The notes below the pieces were generated by a model that saw only the letters and a list, made by a program, of their open reading frames with translations, searched no databases and was not told the DNA's origin. From assembly GCA_963510375.1 (NCBI GenBank), contig CAUPES010000001.1, positions 1 to 64,000 on the forward strand: DNA of 64,000 bases, written 5' to 3'. The DNA comes from Fastidiosipila sp963510375 (lineage in GTDB: Bacteria > Bacillota > Clostridia > Saccharofermentanales > Fastidiosipilaceae). Of the stretch, positions 34,801 to 44,052 are shown piece after piece. The position numbers and the translations under genes were made by a program. Every line of letters starts with the position of its first letter. The first letter of the stretch is position 1.

Positions 34801-35623
34801 AGAAGATGAGAACTTAAATGAATTTAAAAATAAATTGGCAGAAGCTAAGATGTTAAATGAGCTAGACGGCTTGACACAAGAACAAATTGAAAAAGCAACA
34901 TCAGAACTTAATGAAGCAAGGAAATCACTTAATTTTAAGGATTTAGGTTCTGACCCAGAGATAAAGCCTGGTGAGGAAAAACCTGAAGATAAAAAACCAG
35001 ATGAGAAACCTGATACGAGTAAACCTGACAAGCCAGAAAGTCCAGAGGTACAAAATCCAGGTGCGCAAGGTCCGAAAGAAAAGGATAGTAAACCTACAAC
35101 AAGCCCTCTAAGAATTAATGAAAATTCTCCATTCAAAGATATATTAATTTTGAATGATGAGGCAAAACATAATGGTTATACTATATGGGCAGAGAAACTA
35201 GAATCTTCTGATAAAAAAGAAGTATTCAATATTAAATTGCTTGATGAAAATGGCAAAGCTGTTCAACCAAGAGCTAAACTTAGACTTGAAATAACAATAG
35301 GATTTGACCTAGAAGCAAATGAGAAGTTAAGCTTGAAACACATTAAAGATAACGGTATGAGTGAAAATCTAGAGACCAAAGTTAGAGGTAGACAAGTTGA
35401 ATTTGAAACTGATGGTTTTTCTAAGTTCATATTCTCTGCAGAAAAGATTGCATCTAATAACACTACTGCGAGTACAAGTAACGCAACTAAAGCAACAAGC
35501 AAAGCTGGTATGAAGACAAGCCCTGCAAAGACTGGTGTTAATGCATACTATATTCCTTTAGCTGTAGTAACTTTAGGATTAGCAAGTGTGATAACAGTTA
35601 TGCGTAAGAGGTCAGAAAATTAA
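31811..35623 (+). CDS. EndoS-like secreted GH18 endo-beta-N-acetylglucosaminidase
   Basis: A 1270-residue surface protein. Order: signal peptide (1-30, cut near NVNA); GH18 domain (about 50-330) with GLDIDYE at 161-167, giving D163, D165 and E167 as the DxDxE catalytic residues; leucine-rich region (about 365-495); hybrid Ig-like region (about 515-660); CBM32-like domain (about 665-830); three FIVAR-type helical repeats (about 833-1050); Pro/Lys/Glu linker; a C-terminal beta-rich domain (about 1100-1213); PAKTG plus membrane segment and RKRSEN tail, a sortase-like anchor. GH18-LRR-Ig-CBM-helical bundle is the order of streptococcal EndoS. It should cleave the chitobiose core of N-glycans. ATG 31811 has AGAGG; an upstream TTG is rejected. 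Confidence 0.88.
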   Translation: MSKKVGMRVITSIFVFALVLVATLFNVNAENSPKGGNYAGALTSVKGLQLPINGGYYRSWHDKAHDPSRPNSMLDVPKEVNLVFVFPGGGEKPEFWRALKEDYVPAMNARGQKVVRTINLEMVLKGDKTGDVINYALDESTYAKRAQQIYDVYVAQHGVNGLDIDYEKHHTLSADFKELLSDTDINNATGIIKELKKILDKNNKLFILDTTMKATQLDRFNYERVNKLFPKVSDCFDFVLMQAYGQKEADFNEFWETYKPYIKPEQYLIGFSWYEENSPKGNQWFDVPGFGEEFLNSRAVKEHVKWQPNNGVKAGVFSYAIERDGVAHGDNNIVKSDFSNSAKLKELMENSRDYDLLTEQHIPDKHLLEEIKSKVGPYLRKFRLFDGDLEINNPEIESLQGLELMQNVKSLSLNGLNKIKEINKDLLPHNIANAIPKSKNEKVLNKLKLSGLNSLEKLDLSGLNIETLELSGVEEWNSLLEFNLSNNLLDFHEGSKNREVLDALIEKVKNNTAGDVSSLTLFGNQRPRSYFNPELLAKKIEVEKDSEANSVFKYLEIQETSAGRVIRNEDDFNALKKESVNGIEFLAKDLTFDQFKFDVSKFNAVITTHDNQMYSDTRNSGTPIINNKEEETYKVVYFDDNNKVVHELKYIIGAEKEIMLNLAENAKILGAPMRNDELREYGPHLFDNKLNDYGDGIFIYDAKKIEEKPFWIAFDLGEGAQVKKLEIWNATKANEYMLKDMNAKSGELLALKEANPDASKLSNREYLENDDNWEKIYSFTDSGHLKEITKIFDQVQEHRIWKLKINGVVSNDTYRSLALSEIRLLGQRDTTVDKSALEALIKTAKTETEDVKWTDASKAELLAALENAEKIFSDESATKSQVSDTQEKLQKAIEALVEKTEADKEKLSYLVTMLDTLDLSDKTEQSIADLKAAETKAKELLAEKYASQEDVDQAEENLQKAINNLKLKSADDADKVDKEGLQKAIKEAEEIDLSKAKEDENLNEFKNKLAEAKMLNELDGLTQEQIEKATSELNEARKSLNFKDLGSDPEIKPGEEKPEDKKPDEKPDTSKPDKPESPEVQNPGAQGPKEKDSKPTTSPLRINENSPFKDILILNDEAKHNGYTIWAEKLESSDKKEVFNIKLLDENGKAVQPRAKLRLEITIGFDLEANEKLSLKHIKDNGMSENLETKVRGRQVEFETDGFSKFIFSAEKIASNNTTASTSNATKATSKAGMKTSPAKTGVNAYYIPLAVVTLGLASVITVMRKRSEN

Positions 35624-35658
35624 TAGTTAACTGACTGAGAATTAGATTAAATTAATGG

Positions 35659-35708
35659 AAGTGCTCCAATAAATGTGGTAATTACACCAAATGGAGCACT
35701 TTCTTTTT
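35659..35708 (+). terminator. Terminator after the EndoS-like gene
   Basis: AAGTGCTCCA (35659-35668) pairs with TGGAGCACTT (35692-35701), with an inner GTGGT/ACACC stem, and a TTCTTTTT tail. Confidence 0.88.
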
Positions 35709-35800
35709 GTAAAAAAATCAAAAGATTATATAATGTTGGGCTATAATATCTAAAGGTCAATTTAAATTAATAAAAGTAATCATGAAAAGAGGAGTTATTG

Positions 35801-36868
35801 ATGTTACAACAAGAACTTGAAAGTTTATTGAAAGAAGCAGTTGCAGCAATTAATGAAGCTCAAACTAATTCTAAGTTGCAAGAGCTTAAACAGAAATTTC
35901 TTGGCAAAAAAGGAACATTAAGTGTAATTTTGAAATCTATTGGAAAAGCTTCAGCCGATGAGCGCCCTTTGCTTGGTAAACTAGGAAATGAAGTTAAAGA
36001 TAGTATTCAAGCTAGTTTAGATTCTAAAGAAGTTGAAATTTTGGAGAATAGTTCATACATTGAAACCGAATTTGACGTATCTTTGCCAGGAACTCAAATA
36101 CAAGCAGCAAGTTTACATCCAATCACACAAATGGCATATGATTTAAATGATGCATTTTTATCTTTAAATTTTGAGTTGTTCTCTGAAGATGATATTACAA
36201 GTGAACAATATGCTTTTGATAATCTGAACTTTCCTCAAGAGCATCCAGCAAGAGAATCTATGGATACATATTGGCTTAAACCAGGTGCTACGTTAGAAGA
36301 ATTGCAAACAGAAGATTATGAAAAAGCAAGTAAACGTTTATGTTTAAGACCTCACTTAACTGGAGCTTCAGTGCGTTATTTACAAGCAAATGGTGCTCCT
36401 GCAAGATTTGTTTATCCTGGACAAGTGTTTAGAAATGAAACTACAGATGCTAGACACGAAAGAGCTTTTTTCCAATATGAAGCTTTGATTGTTGATAAAG
36501 GCTTCTCCTTTGCCTCCGGTAAATTATTAATTGAAACTATATTAGAAAAAGTATTTGGACATCATGTACCAGTTAGAATGAGAGCTGGATATTTCCCATT
36601 CGTTGAACCAGGCTTTGAGATTGATATGCAATGTCAAGTTTGTGTAGGTAAGGGATGCTCTGTGTGCAACCAAGTGGGTTGGTTAGAAGTCATGCCTGGT
36701 GGTGTTCCTCATCCCAATGTATTACGAGCAGCAGGTCTTGATCCAGAAGAGTGGTCAGGTTTTTACATTAATATCGGGTTAGATAGATTAGTTATGATGA
36801 GGTACGGTATTGATGATGTCAGACTGTTCCACAGTACAGATTTAAGATTCTTAGAACAATATAAATAG
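35801..36868 (+). CDS. pheS: Phenylalanine-tRNA ligase alpha subunit
   Basis: A 355-residue class II aminoacyl-tRNA synthetase subunit. The N-terminal coiled coil (about 1-90) binds tRNA. The catalytic core has FRNETTDARHERAFFQYE (motif 2 area) and GLDRLVMMRYGIDDVR (motif 3) near the end. A Cys-rich insertion CQVCVGKGCSVCNQVGW is present as in many bacterial PheS. The ATG at 35801 has GAGGAG before it. No T-box was found upstream. pheT follows after 18 bp. Confidence 0.97.
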   Translation: MLQQELESLLKEAVAAINEAQTNSKLQELKQKFLGKKGTLSVILKSIGKASADERPLLGKLGNEVKDSIQASLDSKEVEILENSSYIETEFDVSLPGTQIQAASLHPITQMAYDLNDAFLSLNFELFSEDDITSEQYAFDNLNFPQEHPARESMDTYWLKPGATLEELQTEDYEKASKRLCLRPHLTGASVRYLQANGAPARFVYPGQVFRNETTDARHERAFFQYEALIVDKGFSFASGKLLIETILEKVFGHHVPVRMRAGYFPFVEPGFEIDMQCQVCVGKGCSVCNQVGWLEVMPGGVPHPNVLRAAGLDPEEWSGFYINIGLDRLVMMRYGIDDVRLFHSTDLRFLEQYK

Positions 36869-36886
36869 TAAGAGAAGAGGTGAATC

Positions 36887-39304
36887 ATGAAAGTATCATT
36901 GAATTGGTTAAAAGACTATGTAGAGTTACCAGAAGATTTGAGCATTGAAGACTTAGCCTACGATCTTACTATGCGTACTGTAGAAGTTGAAGATGTCGAG
37001 AGCCTTAGAGACAGATTTTCTGGAATTGTAGTAGGTGAAATTCTAAGTATTGAGAAACATGAAAATGCTGATACTTTATGGGTGTGTATAGTTAACGTTG
37101 GTGGAGCAAGAGATCTTCAAATAGTTTGTGGCGGACAAAATTTATTTATAGGACAAAAAGTAGCTGTTTCAGTACCTGGAGCTATGGTACGTTGGCATGG
37201 TCAAGGCGAAGCTGTAGAGATTAAAAGTACCAAACTAAGAGGTGTCTTGAGTGAGGGTATGATCTGTGGAGCTAATGAGCTTGACCTAGAAGTACTATTC
37301 CCAGCTGCTGAGCACGATATTATGGATTTGTCTGATCTAGAAAAGGCACAACCTGGTGTAAACATTGCAGATGCAATTGGCCTAGATGATTACATAATTG
37401 AAATTGATAATAAATCAATGACCCATAGACCAGATCTTTGGGGACACTATGGTATAGCAAGAGAGTTAGCTGCTATTTATAATACTAAACTGAAATCATT
37501 AGAATCTTTTGAAGTTACAGATAATTTAGAAAAATATCCTGTAGAAATAAGCACAAAAAATTGTAATGCTTATTCAGCTTACGTAATCGACAATGTCAAA
37601 GTAGAAAAATCTCCTCTAGATATAAGAATTAGACTTTGGTCAGTCGATGTAAACCCAAAGAATAATTTAGTAGATATAACAAATTATGTTATGTTAACCA
37701 CTGGTCAACCAACACATGGTTTTGACTACAAACATGTTGAATCAGGAATACTTGTAAGAGATGCCAATTCAGATGAGAAACTTGAATTATTAGATGGCAC
37801 TATTCTTGATTTAGATCCTGAAGATGTAGTAATTGCTGATGGTAAGAAACCTTTAGCTCTTGGGGGAGTTATGGGTGGTAAGCAAGACTCAATTTTAGGA
37901 GATACAGATAGCATGCTGTTAGAAATTGCTTCATTTAGTCCATTGGCAGTTAGAAAAACTTCTAAGAGACACAATGTTAGAACAGATTCATCTAGTCGAT
38001 ATGAGAAAAATATTGATACTGCTAGAATGGAAGATGCAAAAAATCTTGCCTTCCACCTGTTAAATAAACTTTTGCCAGAAGCAAAAGTCATTGCGAAAGG
38101 TCAAGCAAAACAACATGAGACTGAACGTAATGAGATCACAGTTAAATATGATTATCTCAACGTAAGAATTGGTCGTGAAATTACTAGCCAAGAGATTCAT
38201 GATAGTCTTGAGCCATTAGGTTTTGAAATTATTAATGAAAATGAGAGCGAGTTTACTGTATTAGCACCAGTTTGGAGATCTACAGGTGATATTCAAATGG
38301 CAGCTGATATTCTCGAAGAAATAGCTAGAATGATTGGTTACGAGAACTTTAGCTTAATTGCACCAAACGTTAAATTAGAAGCAGCAGTTAACCAAAGAGA
38401 AGTTAATCTAAATCATAACTTGCATAAGTATTTTGCTATACGTTGTGGTTTCCAAGAAATCTATACATATCCATGGATAGATAGTCACTATATAGAAGCA
38501 GCAGGTATAGATGCAAGTGAATGGTTAGAGTTACAAGATGCACCAAGTCCTACTCAATCTAAATTAAGAGGAAGTTTAGTCCCAGGATTACTAGAAGCTG
38601 CTGTTAAAAACCTAAGATATAAATCAGAATTCAAGATTTTTGAACAAGCTCAAGTGTTTGCCAAAGGTTATAGAACACCGTCCAGTCCAGAAGAAGTACT
38701 TCCTGAACAGAAGAACTACTTAGGATTATTAGCAGCTGGAGATTCTCCAGAGCTATTGTTCCGTGATGTTAAAGGTAGTTTAGAATCAATGGCTAGATAT
38801 AATCACTGTACAGGAATTTCATTCACTCAAGAAGAAAAACCTACTTGGGCAGATCCGAAAGTTTGGTTAAATATCTTGGACAATGATGGAGAAATTATTG
38901 GTGACTTAGGTATGATTTCTCCAAAAACAGCGAAGAATAGTGGTGTTAAAAATCATTACGTAGTAATCGCTGAGTTTGATTTAGATCATATTGAAAGCTT
39001 AGATTCTAGGACAAACTCTTATGAAAGTTTGAGCCAATATCAAGTAGTAACTCAAGACTTGAATATCTGGGTAAAAGATGAAGTTAAATGGTCTGAAATT
39101 GCTGAATTGGTAGAGCCACTAGTTCAAGGATTAGAATTTCTAGAAATTTATCGTAGTGCAGAAATGGCAAAAGACGAGAAAAGTATTTTATTAAGATACG
39201 AATTATCTGCGCCAGATCATACTTTAAGTAGTGAAGAAATCGAGACTAAGAATGCTGAGATTCTTGATGTACTAGTTAAAAATTTAGGTGCTAAGCAAAA
39301 TTAG
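36887..39304 (+). CDS. pheT: Phenylalanine-tRNA ligase beta subunit
   Basis: An 805-residue beta subunit of the (alpha-beta)2 enzyme. The N-terminal tRNA-binding EMAP/OB domain (about 40-155), B3/B4 editing domain (about 210-390), B5 (about 410-480) and C-terminal anticodon-binding domain (about 710-800) are in standard order. The length is normal. RBS AGAGGTG precedes the ATG. It forms an operon with pheS and is followed by two hairpins. Confidence 0.97.
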   Translation: MKVSLNWLKDYVELPEDLSIEDLAYDLTMRTVEVEDVESLRDRFSGIVVGEILSIEKHENADTLWVCIVNVGGARDLQIVCGGQNLFIGQKVAVSVPGAMVRWHGQGEAVEIKSTKLRGVLSEGMICGANELDLEVLFPAAEHDIMDLSDLEKAQPGVNIADAIGLDDYIIEIDNKSMTHRPDLWGHYGIARELAAIYNTKLKSLESFEVTDNLEKYPVEISTKNCNAYSAYVIDNVKVEKSPLDIRIRLWSVDVNPKNNLVDITNYVMLTTGQPTHGFDYKHVESGILVRDANSDEKLELLDGTILDLDPEDVVIADGKKPLALGGVMGGKQDSILGDTDSMLLEIASFSPLAVRKTSKRHNVRTDSSSRYEKNIDTARMEDAKNLAFHLLNKLLPEAKVIAKGQAKQHETERNEITVKYDYLNVRIGREITSQEIHDSLEPLGFEIINENESEFTVLAPVWRSTGDIQMAADILEEIARMIGYENFSLIAPNVKLEAAVNQREVNLNHNLHKYFAIRCGFQEIYTYPWIDSHYIEAAGIDASEWLELQDAPSPTQSKLRGSLVPGLLEAAVKNLRYKSEFKIFEQAQVFAKGYRTPSSPEEVLPEQKNYLGLLAAGDSPELLFRDVKGSLESMARYNHCTGISFTQEEKPTWADPKVWLNILDNDGEIIGDLGMISPKTAKNSGVKNHYVVIAEFDLDHIESLDSRTNSYESLSQYQVVTQDLNIWVKDEVKWSEIAELVEPLVQGLEFLEIYRSAEMAKDEKSILLRYELSAPDHTLSSEEIETKNAEILDVLVKNLGAKQN

Positions 39305-39344
39305 GATTGCTGGCGAAAGTAGAAAATATATTTTTGATTTTATT

Positions 39345-39384
39345 AAGGGGGCAAATCATGAATCAGATAGCCCCCCCCTTTTTT
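39345..39384 (+). terminator. Terminator of pheST
   Basis: AAGGGGGC pairs with GCCCCCCCCTT and is followed by six T. Confidence 0.88.
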
Positions 39385-39401
39385 ACATAAACATAAAATA
39401 A

Positions 39402-39433
39402 AACCCCGAGCAAAGGAGCAAATCGGGGCTTTA
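39402..39433 (+). terminator. Second hairpin after pheT
   Basis: ACCCCGA pairs with TCGGGGCT and is followed by TTT. It lies 18 bases beyond the first terminator. The rest of the 244-base gap shows only the asparaginase gene's upstream region. Confidence 0.6.
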
Positions 39434-39548
39434 CTATACATTTTGGAGGACTGTATATCAAAAAAACTACAATTAAATAATAATCCAGCAATGTGAAGTA
39501 AGTATGAAATGATATAAAATATATTTAGTAACAGGAGGAATTTTTGGT

Positions 39549-40565
39549 ATGGCGATAGGAAATATAAAAAGAAAAAAAGTTCTTTTACTGGCAACAGGAG
39601 GCACTATAGCATCAGTGCAGTCAGAAAATGGCTTGAAACCGGGGATAGACCCAAAGAAATTAATCCAATATATTTCTGAAGTGCAAGACTATGCTGATTT
39701 AGATTTCCAGCAGTTGTTAGATTTAGATAGTACAAATATTGGCCCAGAACATTGGCAAATTATTGCTGAGTATATTAAAAAGGTTTATTCGAAATATGAT
39801 GCTTTTGTAATAACTCATGGTACAGATACTATGGCTTATACAGCTGCAGCCTTATCTTACATGATCCAAAATTCTAGGAAACCTATTGTTATTACAGGAT
39901 CTCAAAAGCCTATTAATTTAGATGTAACAGATGCAAAAGCTAATTTAAGAGATAGTATTATTTATGCAGTTGATGATGAATCAGAAGGAGTAACTATAGT
40001 ATTTGCTTCGATGGTAATCGCAGGTACTAGAGCTAAGAAGACAAGATCAAAGAGTTATAACGCTTTTTCTAGTATAAATTTCCCTTATCTAGCTTTAATT
40101 CAGGATAATAAAATAATGAGATACATCAAAGCTGAAAAATATGAGGGTGAGGTTAAGTTTTATACAAATCTTGATACAAATGTTTATTTACTTAAGTTAA
40201 CTCCAGGAATTAGTCCAGATATATTGAAATATCTTTTTGAGAAGTATGATGGCTTGATTTTTGAAAGCTTTGGCGTAGGTGGTATTCCAGAAGGTATTAA
40301 TGACGAATTTATTGAGCTTTGTCAGAGATATCCAGATAAATTAATTATCATGGCTACTCAGGTTGCAAAAGAAGGAAGCAATATGAGCATTTACGAAGTA
40401 GGTAACAAGATTAAGTCTCAGACAAATTTTTTAGAGTCATATGATATGACACCTGAAGCAGTTTTTGCGAAAGCTATGTGGGTTTTAGGCAATAAGAATA
40501 GCAGCAGAGAAGAATTAGAAAAGAATTTTTATGCTCCTATTAATTACGATACTATTTGGTTCTAG
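39549..40565 (+). CDS. L-asparaginase, type I-like
   Basis: A 338-residue amidohydrolase that converts asparagine to aspartate and ammonia. Both catalytic Thr motifs are present: LLATGGTIAS near residue 13 and ITHGTDTMAYTAAAL near 85. No signal peptide is seen, so it should be cytoplasmic and of the type I class. The ATG is preceded by AGGAGG with a slightly long 10-nt spacer. It is monocistronic with its own terminator. Confidence 0.95.
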   Translation: MAIGNIKRKKVLLLATGGTIASVQSENGLKPGIDPKKLIQYISEVQDYADLDFQQLLDLDSTNIGPEHWQIIAEYIKKVYSKYDAFVITHGTDTMAYTAAALSYMIQNSRKPIVITGSQKPINLDVTDAKANLRDSIIYAVDDESEGVTIVFASMVIAGTRAKKTRSKSYNAFSSINFPYLALIQDNKIMRYIKAEKYEGEVKFYTNLDTNVYLLKLTPGISPDILKYLFEKYDGLIFESFGVGGIPEGINDEFIELCQRYPDKLIIMATQVAKEGSNMSIYEVGNKIKSQTNFLESYDMTPEAVFAKAMWVLGNKNSSREELEKNFYAPINYDTIWF

Positions 40566-40590
40566 TGCTAATCATTAAGATTTTATTTAG

Positions 40591-40621
40591 AAAATCTCTT
40601 CAAAATAGAAGAGATTTTTTC
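40591..40621 (+). terminator. Terminator after the asparaginase gene
   Basis: AAAATCTCTTC pairs with GAAGAGATTTT around AAAATA and ends in T6. Confidence 0.9.
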
Positions 40622-40691
40622 TTGTCACTTTACTGTAAGTTTGACTTGCTAGAATAGCCATATAAATAATAAATATAAAAGAGGTATCGCA

Positions 40692-41369
40692 ATGGAAATT
40701 TTAACAGTTAAGAATTTGAGTAAAACATATGGTAAAGCTGCGAGTGCAGTTAAAGCATGTAATAATATTAGTTTCTCCGTCGAGAAAGGAGAGTTTTTGG
40801 CAATAGTAGGTGCGTCAGGATCTGGTAAATCTACTTTATTACACTTATTAGGAGGAGTAGATAGACCAGATAGTGGAGAAATTATTGTTGATGGACAAAA
40901 TATTTCTAAATTATCTAGTGATGAATTAGCAGTTTATAGACGCAGACAAGTCGGTTTGGTTTATCAATTCTATAATTTAATTCCAACATTAACGGTGGAA
41001 GAAAATATTAGCATATCAAAAAGATTAGATGGCCAAACAGTAACAAAAGAAGATATGAATGAAATGCTGAAGATTTTAGGCTTATCAGAAAGAAGAAATC
41101 ACTTACCTAACCAACTCTCTGGTGGTGAACAACAAAGAACTTCTATAGGAAGAGCTTTAATTAATAGACCAAGCATTCTGCTGGCTGATGAACCAACAGG
41201 CAACTTAGATAGTCAAGCAAGTGAAGAGATAGTTAATTTGCTGAAACAATATAACAAGACATATAAGCAAACAATAATTTTAATAACGCATAACCTTGAA
41301 GTAGCAAATGTTGCCGATAGAATTATTGAAATTGAAGACGGGCAAATAAAGTCTGATTTTAGAAAATAG
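40692..41369 (+). CDS. ABC transporter ATPase (MacB/BceA type)
   Basis: A 225-residue ATPase with Walker A GASGSGKST near residue 39, Q-loop VYQFYNL, signature LSGGEQQR near 143 and Walker B ILLADEPTG. This type pairs with large FtsX-like permeases. The permease gene follows after 57 bp, then a response regulator and a sensor kinase, so the four genes form one module of the antimicrobial-peptide sensing or export kind. RBS GAGGTA precedes the ATG. Confidence 0.95.
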   Translation: MEILTVKNLSKTYGKAASAVKACNNISFSVEKGEFLAIVGASGSGKSTLLHLLGGVDRPDSGEIIVDGQNISKLSSDELAVYRRRQVGLVYQFYNLIPTLTVEENISISKRLDGQTVTKEDMNEMLKILGLSERRNHLPNQLSGGEQQRTSIGRALINRPSILLADEPTGNLDSQASEEIVNLLKQYNKTYKQTIILITHNLEVANVADRIIEIEDGQIKSDFRK

Positions 41370-41426
41370 TTATAGTGTGTTAAAAGATTAGATAAGTAAA
41401 TAATATTGAAAATTCAAGGTGGATTT

Positions 41427-44045
41427 ATGAAATTATTAAATGAATTAACAATTAAAAATATTAAATTAAATAAGAAAAAATCAATTGCTACTATTATAGG
41501 AATTTGCTTGTCAGTAGCTTTGATGTTTACGGTTTTGACTATGCTTTTTTCCGTTAGAAAAACGATAGAAGATATAGTTAAAGATATGAGTGGTAAGTAT
41601 CACTTGCTAAATGTATTGGGAGATGAGTATAAAGATAAATTAGAAGCAAATGTCGATGTGGATGAGCTACTTGTTAATAAGGTTTTAGGGTATTCAAAGA
41701 TAGATTCTAAAAACGAAGACATGCCTTATATAAGGGTAATTGCTACGGATAAAGCTGGTTTAGTTGATAATAATTTAAAATTAATAAGTGGTAGACTTCC
41801 GGAAAATTCTAATGAGATAGTTTTGTCAAAAGAATTAATCAATAATTACAAAGGTAATATAGAAGAACTACAAATTGATAAGACAATTAATTTGGACTTA
41901 GGAAGTAGGAGACTATCTCAAGAAGACTTAAGCCAGATAAATACTCAAGATCTAAAAAAGTTAGAATTATTAGAGTTGATTGAATTGAGTCATGGTTATA
42001 ACAAAGCAGAAAACCTTGAAAATACAAAAGCAAAGCAGTTTAAGATTGTAGGTATAATTCAAAGACCAAATACCATGGTAGAGTCATTTTCTGAACCAGG
42101 CTACAGTGCGTTCACTATAGATTCACCTGAATTTGGTGATATGGTACGAAATACAGAAATTTTGTATAGCTTAAAAGACCCAAAAAATATAGATGCACAC
42201 ATTGAAAATACTTATAAGAATGCGATTTTAGAACCTTCTTTATTCTTAGAAAGAAATAGTGACTTACTAGCAATTTCAGGGTCTGGTTTGAAATTTAATC
42301 AATATAAATCAATAGTTATTATAGCTTCTGTGGTTTTAGGAATTATTATAATAAGTTCAATATCTATTATTAAAAATAGTTTCTCTATCTTGATAGTAGA
42401 AAAAACAAAACAATATGGAATTCTCAAGAGCTTAGGTGCGACAGATAAACAAGTTAAGAAGAATATTCTATTTGAAGGCTTCGTATTAGGGGGAATAGGG
42501 TTCTGCTTTGGAATAATACTTGGAGTAATAGCGTCATTTATACTTTCTAAAGTAGTAGATGTCTTGACAATGGATGCTCTAGGAGCGGAGGCGGCTAATG
42601 TAAGTTTTGAATTTGTATTATCTTGGCAAGCGCTTGCTATAACTTTAGGATTAACAGTAATAACAATTTACTTGTCTACAATACTAATTGCTAGAAGATC
42701 AATTAAATTAAGTCCTATTGAAGCTATTCGCTCTGTTAAAGATGTGAAACTCAATGCCAAAACAGTTAAAACATCCAAATTAACTGATAAACTTCTTGGA
42801 GTGAGTGGTTCAATTGCCAAGAAAAATATAAAAAGAAATAAGAAAAAGTATAGAGCTACAATAGTGTCTTTATCTTTAAGTGTAGCAATATTCATTGTTA
42901 TAAACTACTTTGCTGGTTCAATGATTTACGGAGCAAATACTGTTGAACATGAGACGAATTACAAGTTATCTCACTATGCAAGTGCACATAAGTCAGATCC
43001 AAAGCTTGACGATAAGAAGCTATATCAAGAAGATCTTGAAGTAACAAAAAGAATAGTTAATGAGGTTTTGGAAAACGAAAAATATGCCATATATGAGATT
43101 TCAGATTGGGTAATTAGTAGCAAGTATCTAAGTCAAGACTTCCAAAAAATACTTAGGATAACAAATGATACTAATGTAAATGCTAAAATTCATGAAGTTA
43201 ATGCAGAGAGCTTTGATAAATTATTAAAAGAGAATGAACTTAATAAGAATGTTAATTTTGTCTTCACTAATAAAGTCCAATATAAGACAAAGGATAATAA
43301 AATATTAATGCTTGATCAACTGGCAGAGAGCAAAATAAAAATTGCTCAGAATAATAATCCTAATTTAATTTCTGAGAAAGATATTGAACTACATAAAGTT
43401 AATAAATTATTGCCGGGTATGGATGCATATACTAAAGATTCTACAATAGACATATTTACTAGAAAAGGAAGTATTGGGGATAATATAGATTACTCTTACT
43501 ATACATTTGTAATTGACACAGAAAATAATGAGCAAACATTTGACAATATAAATAAATTTTTAAGTGAAAATAATATTAATGACTATAGAATTGATAATAT
43601 AGGAGCAAGAGAAAAGATGATTAATAATTTGCTCTTGCTACTTCAAATATTTGCCTATGGATTCATGGTAGTAATGACTTTAATAGCTTTGACAAATGTG
43701 TTTAATGCAATTAGCAGTAATGTTTATTCAAGACAGACAGAATTTGCATCTCTAATCTCTCTAGGAATGAGTAGTAAGCAGATGAATTTAATGAGTTTCT
43801 ATGAAAGCTTGATACTTGGTATAAAGGCCTTGTTCTGGGGAATTTCAATAGGTCTTGGTGCGAGCTACTTAATATTCATTGGAATGAAAAATGTCATAGA
43901 AGCTATGAGCTACCAAGTACCATGGCTGGCTGTGATAATAAGCATCCTAACAACTTTCATTATCATATTCTTGATCATGAAGTACTCAGTAGGTAAGATT
44001 AAATCTCAGAATATAATTGCAACAATTAGAAATGAGAATATATAA
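41427..44045 (+). CDS. FtsX-like ABC permease
   Basis: An 872-residue permease with two FtsX domains. Membrane segments lie near residues 20-40, 290-320, 345-370, 400-425, 485-505, 745-770, 800-825 and 835-860. A large extracytoplasmic domain of about 240 residues lies in each half. No catalytic motif is expected. It probably moves or senses a lipid, peptide or cell wall precursor with the preceding ATPase. ATG 41427 (GGTGG before it) is preferred over one seven codons earlier. The response regulator gene starts 7 bp after the stop. Confidence 0.92.
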   Translation: MKLLNELTIKNIKLNKKKSIATIIGICLSVALMFTVLTMLFSVRKTIEDIVKDMSGKYHLLNVLGDEYKDKLEANVDVDELLVNKVLGYSKIDSKNEDMPYIRVIATDKAGLVDNNLKLISGRLPENSNEIVLSKELINNYKGNIEELQIDKTINLDLGSRRLSQEDLSQINTQDLKKLELLELIELSHGYNKAENLENTKAKQFKIVGIIQRPNTMVESFSEPGYSAFTIDSPEFGDMVRNTEILYSLKDPKNIDAHIENTYKNAILEPSLFLERNSDLLAISGSGLKFNQYKSIVIIASVVLGIIIISSISIIKNSFSILIVEKTKQYGILKSLGATDKQVKKNILFEGFVLGGIGFCFGIILGVIASFILSKVVDVLTMDALGAEAANVSFEFVLSWQALAITLGLTVITIYLSTILIARRSIKLSPIEAIRSVKDVKLNAKTVKTSKLTDKLLGVSGSIAKKNIKRNKKKYRATIVSLSLSVAIFIVINYFAGSMIYGANTVEHETNYKLSHYASAHKSDPKLDDKKLYQEDLEVTKRIVNEVLENEKYAIYEISDWVISSKYLSQDFQKILRITNDTNVNAKIHEVNAESFDKLLKENELNKNVNFVFTNKVQYKTKDNKILMLDQLAESKIKIAQNNNPNLISEKDIELHKVNKLLPGMDAYTKDSTIDIFTRKGSIGDNIDYSYYTFVIDTENNEQTFDNINKFLSENNINDYRIDNIGAREKMINNLLLLLQIFAYGFMVVMTLIALTNVFNAISSNVYSRQTEFASLISLGMSSKQMNLMSFYESLILGIKALFWGISIGLGASYLIFIGMKNVIEAMSYQVPWLAVIISILTTFIIIFLIMKYSVGKIKSQNIIATIRNENI

Positions 44046-44052
44046 TAAAAAT

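Noticed and set aside
34666..35136. 156-codon minus-strand frame inside the EndoS-like gene
   Set aside because: It mirrors the low-complexity helical repeats and Pro-rich linker of the sense gene; composition is Ser/Leu-rich shadow coding.
39343..39594. 83-codon minus-strand frame downstream of pheT
   Set aside because: It spans two terminators and the asparaginase promoter and has no RBS.
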